In this document: in pieces, positions 63,611 through 64,000 of the stretch
Layout: each line of letters opens with the position of its first letter
Numbering within the stretch: position 1 is the stretch's first letter
Translations under genes and position numbers: made by a program
Assembly (NCBI RefSeq): GCF_021458635.1
Contig: NZ_JAIRDQ010000011.1
Coordinates: forward strand, 62,001 to 126,000
Direction: 5' to 3'
Source: Bradyrhizobium monzae
GTDB taxonomy: Bacteria; Pseudomonadota; Alphaproteobacteria; Rhizobiales; Xanthobacteraceae
DNA length: 64,000 bases
Notes under the pieces: model-generated
Database searches by the model: none
Seen by the model: only the letters and a program-made list of their open reading frames with translations
What the model was told of the DNA's origin: nothing

Positions 63611-64000
63611 ATGACGACCGCCGCCATGTCCAAAGTTGAGGAAGTTTCCGGTCTGCCCGACATGAAGGTGTCGGTGCGCCAGGTGTTCGGGATCGACAGC
63701 GATCTCGAAGTGCCGGCCTATTCCGAAGTCGATCCTCACGTACCCGAAGTCGATTCCGACTACCGTTTCGACCGCGCCACCACGCTTGCCATCCTCGCCG
63801 GCTTCGCCCGCAACCGCCGCGTGATGGTGACCGGCTATCACGGTACCGGTAAATCCACCCATATCGAGCAGGTCGCCGCCCGCCTCAACTGGCCCTGCGT
63901 GCGCGTCAACCTCGACAGCCACATCAGCCGTATCGACCTCGTCGGCAAGGACTCGATCGTGGTCCGCGACGGCAAGCAGGTCACCGAATTCCGTGACGGC
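63611..64000 (+). CDS. cobS: Cobaltochelatase subunit CobS, N-terminal part (3' end outside window)
   Basis: The first 130 residues of CobS are visible. It is the AAA+ ATPase subunit that, with CobT and CobN, inserts cobalt in aerobic cobalamin synthesis. The N-terminal VRQVFGIDSDLEVPAYSE and Walker A GYHGTGKST are present. GGAGG lies 4 bases before the ATG at 63611. An ATG at 63626 is a less likely start. The gene runs off the right edge of the window. Confidence 0.95.
   Translation, partial: MTTAAMSKVEEVSGLPDMKVSVRQVFGIDSDLEVPAYSEVDPHVPEVDSDYRFDRATTLAILAGFARNRRVMVTGYHGTGKSTHIEQVAARLNWPCVRVNLDSHISRIDLVGKDSIVVRDGKQVTEFRDG

Overview
The window reads as chromosomal DNA of a Bradyrhizobium-like alphaproteobacterium (order Hyphomicrobiales). 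This is an inference from gene content and order: divergent acdS/acdR, phaR-phaA-phaB, lysC-ptsP-prfA, grx/nitrilase/DUF1178, argJ-PPIase-secA, and xerD-aroK-aroB-CorC-bolA-J-domain-cobS. GC-rich codon use and several families of dispersed palindromic repeats between genes agree with it. No search was run. No tRNA, rRNA, CRISPR array, insertion sequence or phage module was seen.

Layout. 1-10.3 kb: the 3' end of recQ, ACC deaminase with its Lrp-type regulator, a cysteine-synthase-like PLP enzyme, a PilZ-PAS-PAS-GGDEF cyclase, exported proteins of unknown role, an HSL-type esterase, a branched-chain aminotransferase and phaR. 10.5-12.7 kb: phaA and phaB, the polyhydroxybutyrate precursor pathway. 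12.8-18.5 kb: DMT exporter, cupin, gloB, methyltransferase, DUF4167 protein, prmC and a HIT protein. 18.5-25.9 kb: a block lying between prmC and prfA, with a DUF5996 protein, a branched-chain-amino-acid-type (HAAT) ABC transporter whose LivM and LivG parts are one polypeptide, an RNA polymerase alpha-CTD-like protein and a MarR regulator. 25.9-31 kb: prfA, ptsP, lysC. 31-38.7 kb: PH-domain protein, ubiG, DMT transporter, DUF1178, nitrilase, glutaredoxin, comF, methyltransferase, mutT and argJ. 38.8-42.9 kb: parvulin-type PPIase and secA.

43.1-51.3 kb is a coherent amide-use module: a MarR regulator faces a leaderless AmiC-like binding protein, followed by an amidase with the Lys96/Ser171/Ser195 triad and a complete HAAT transporter (permease, Tat-type binding protein, permease, two ATPases). 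The likely job is import and hydrolysis of an amide under regulator control. 51.3-58.8 kb: an L,D-transpeptidase lipoprotein, accA, xerD, a 48-residue membrane protein, aroK-aroB (ATGA overlap) and a CorC/HlyC protein. 58.8-64 kb: bolA, a J-domain protein, two divergent citrate-synthase paralogues, a DedA protein and the start of cobS.

The most unusual items are the citrate synthase fused to a MerR-like helix-turn-helix, which faces a sister citrate synthase across an 80-bp gap rich in TTGAT palindromes; the alpha-CTD-like protein beside an ABC operon; and the amide module with its apparently cytoplasmic sensor.
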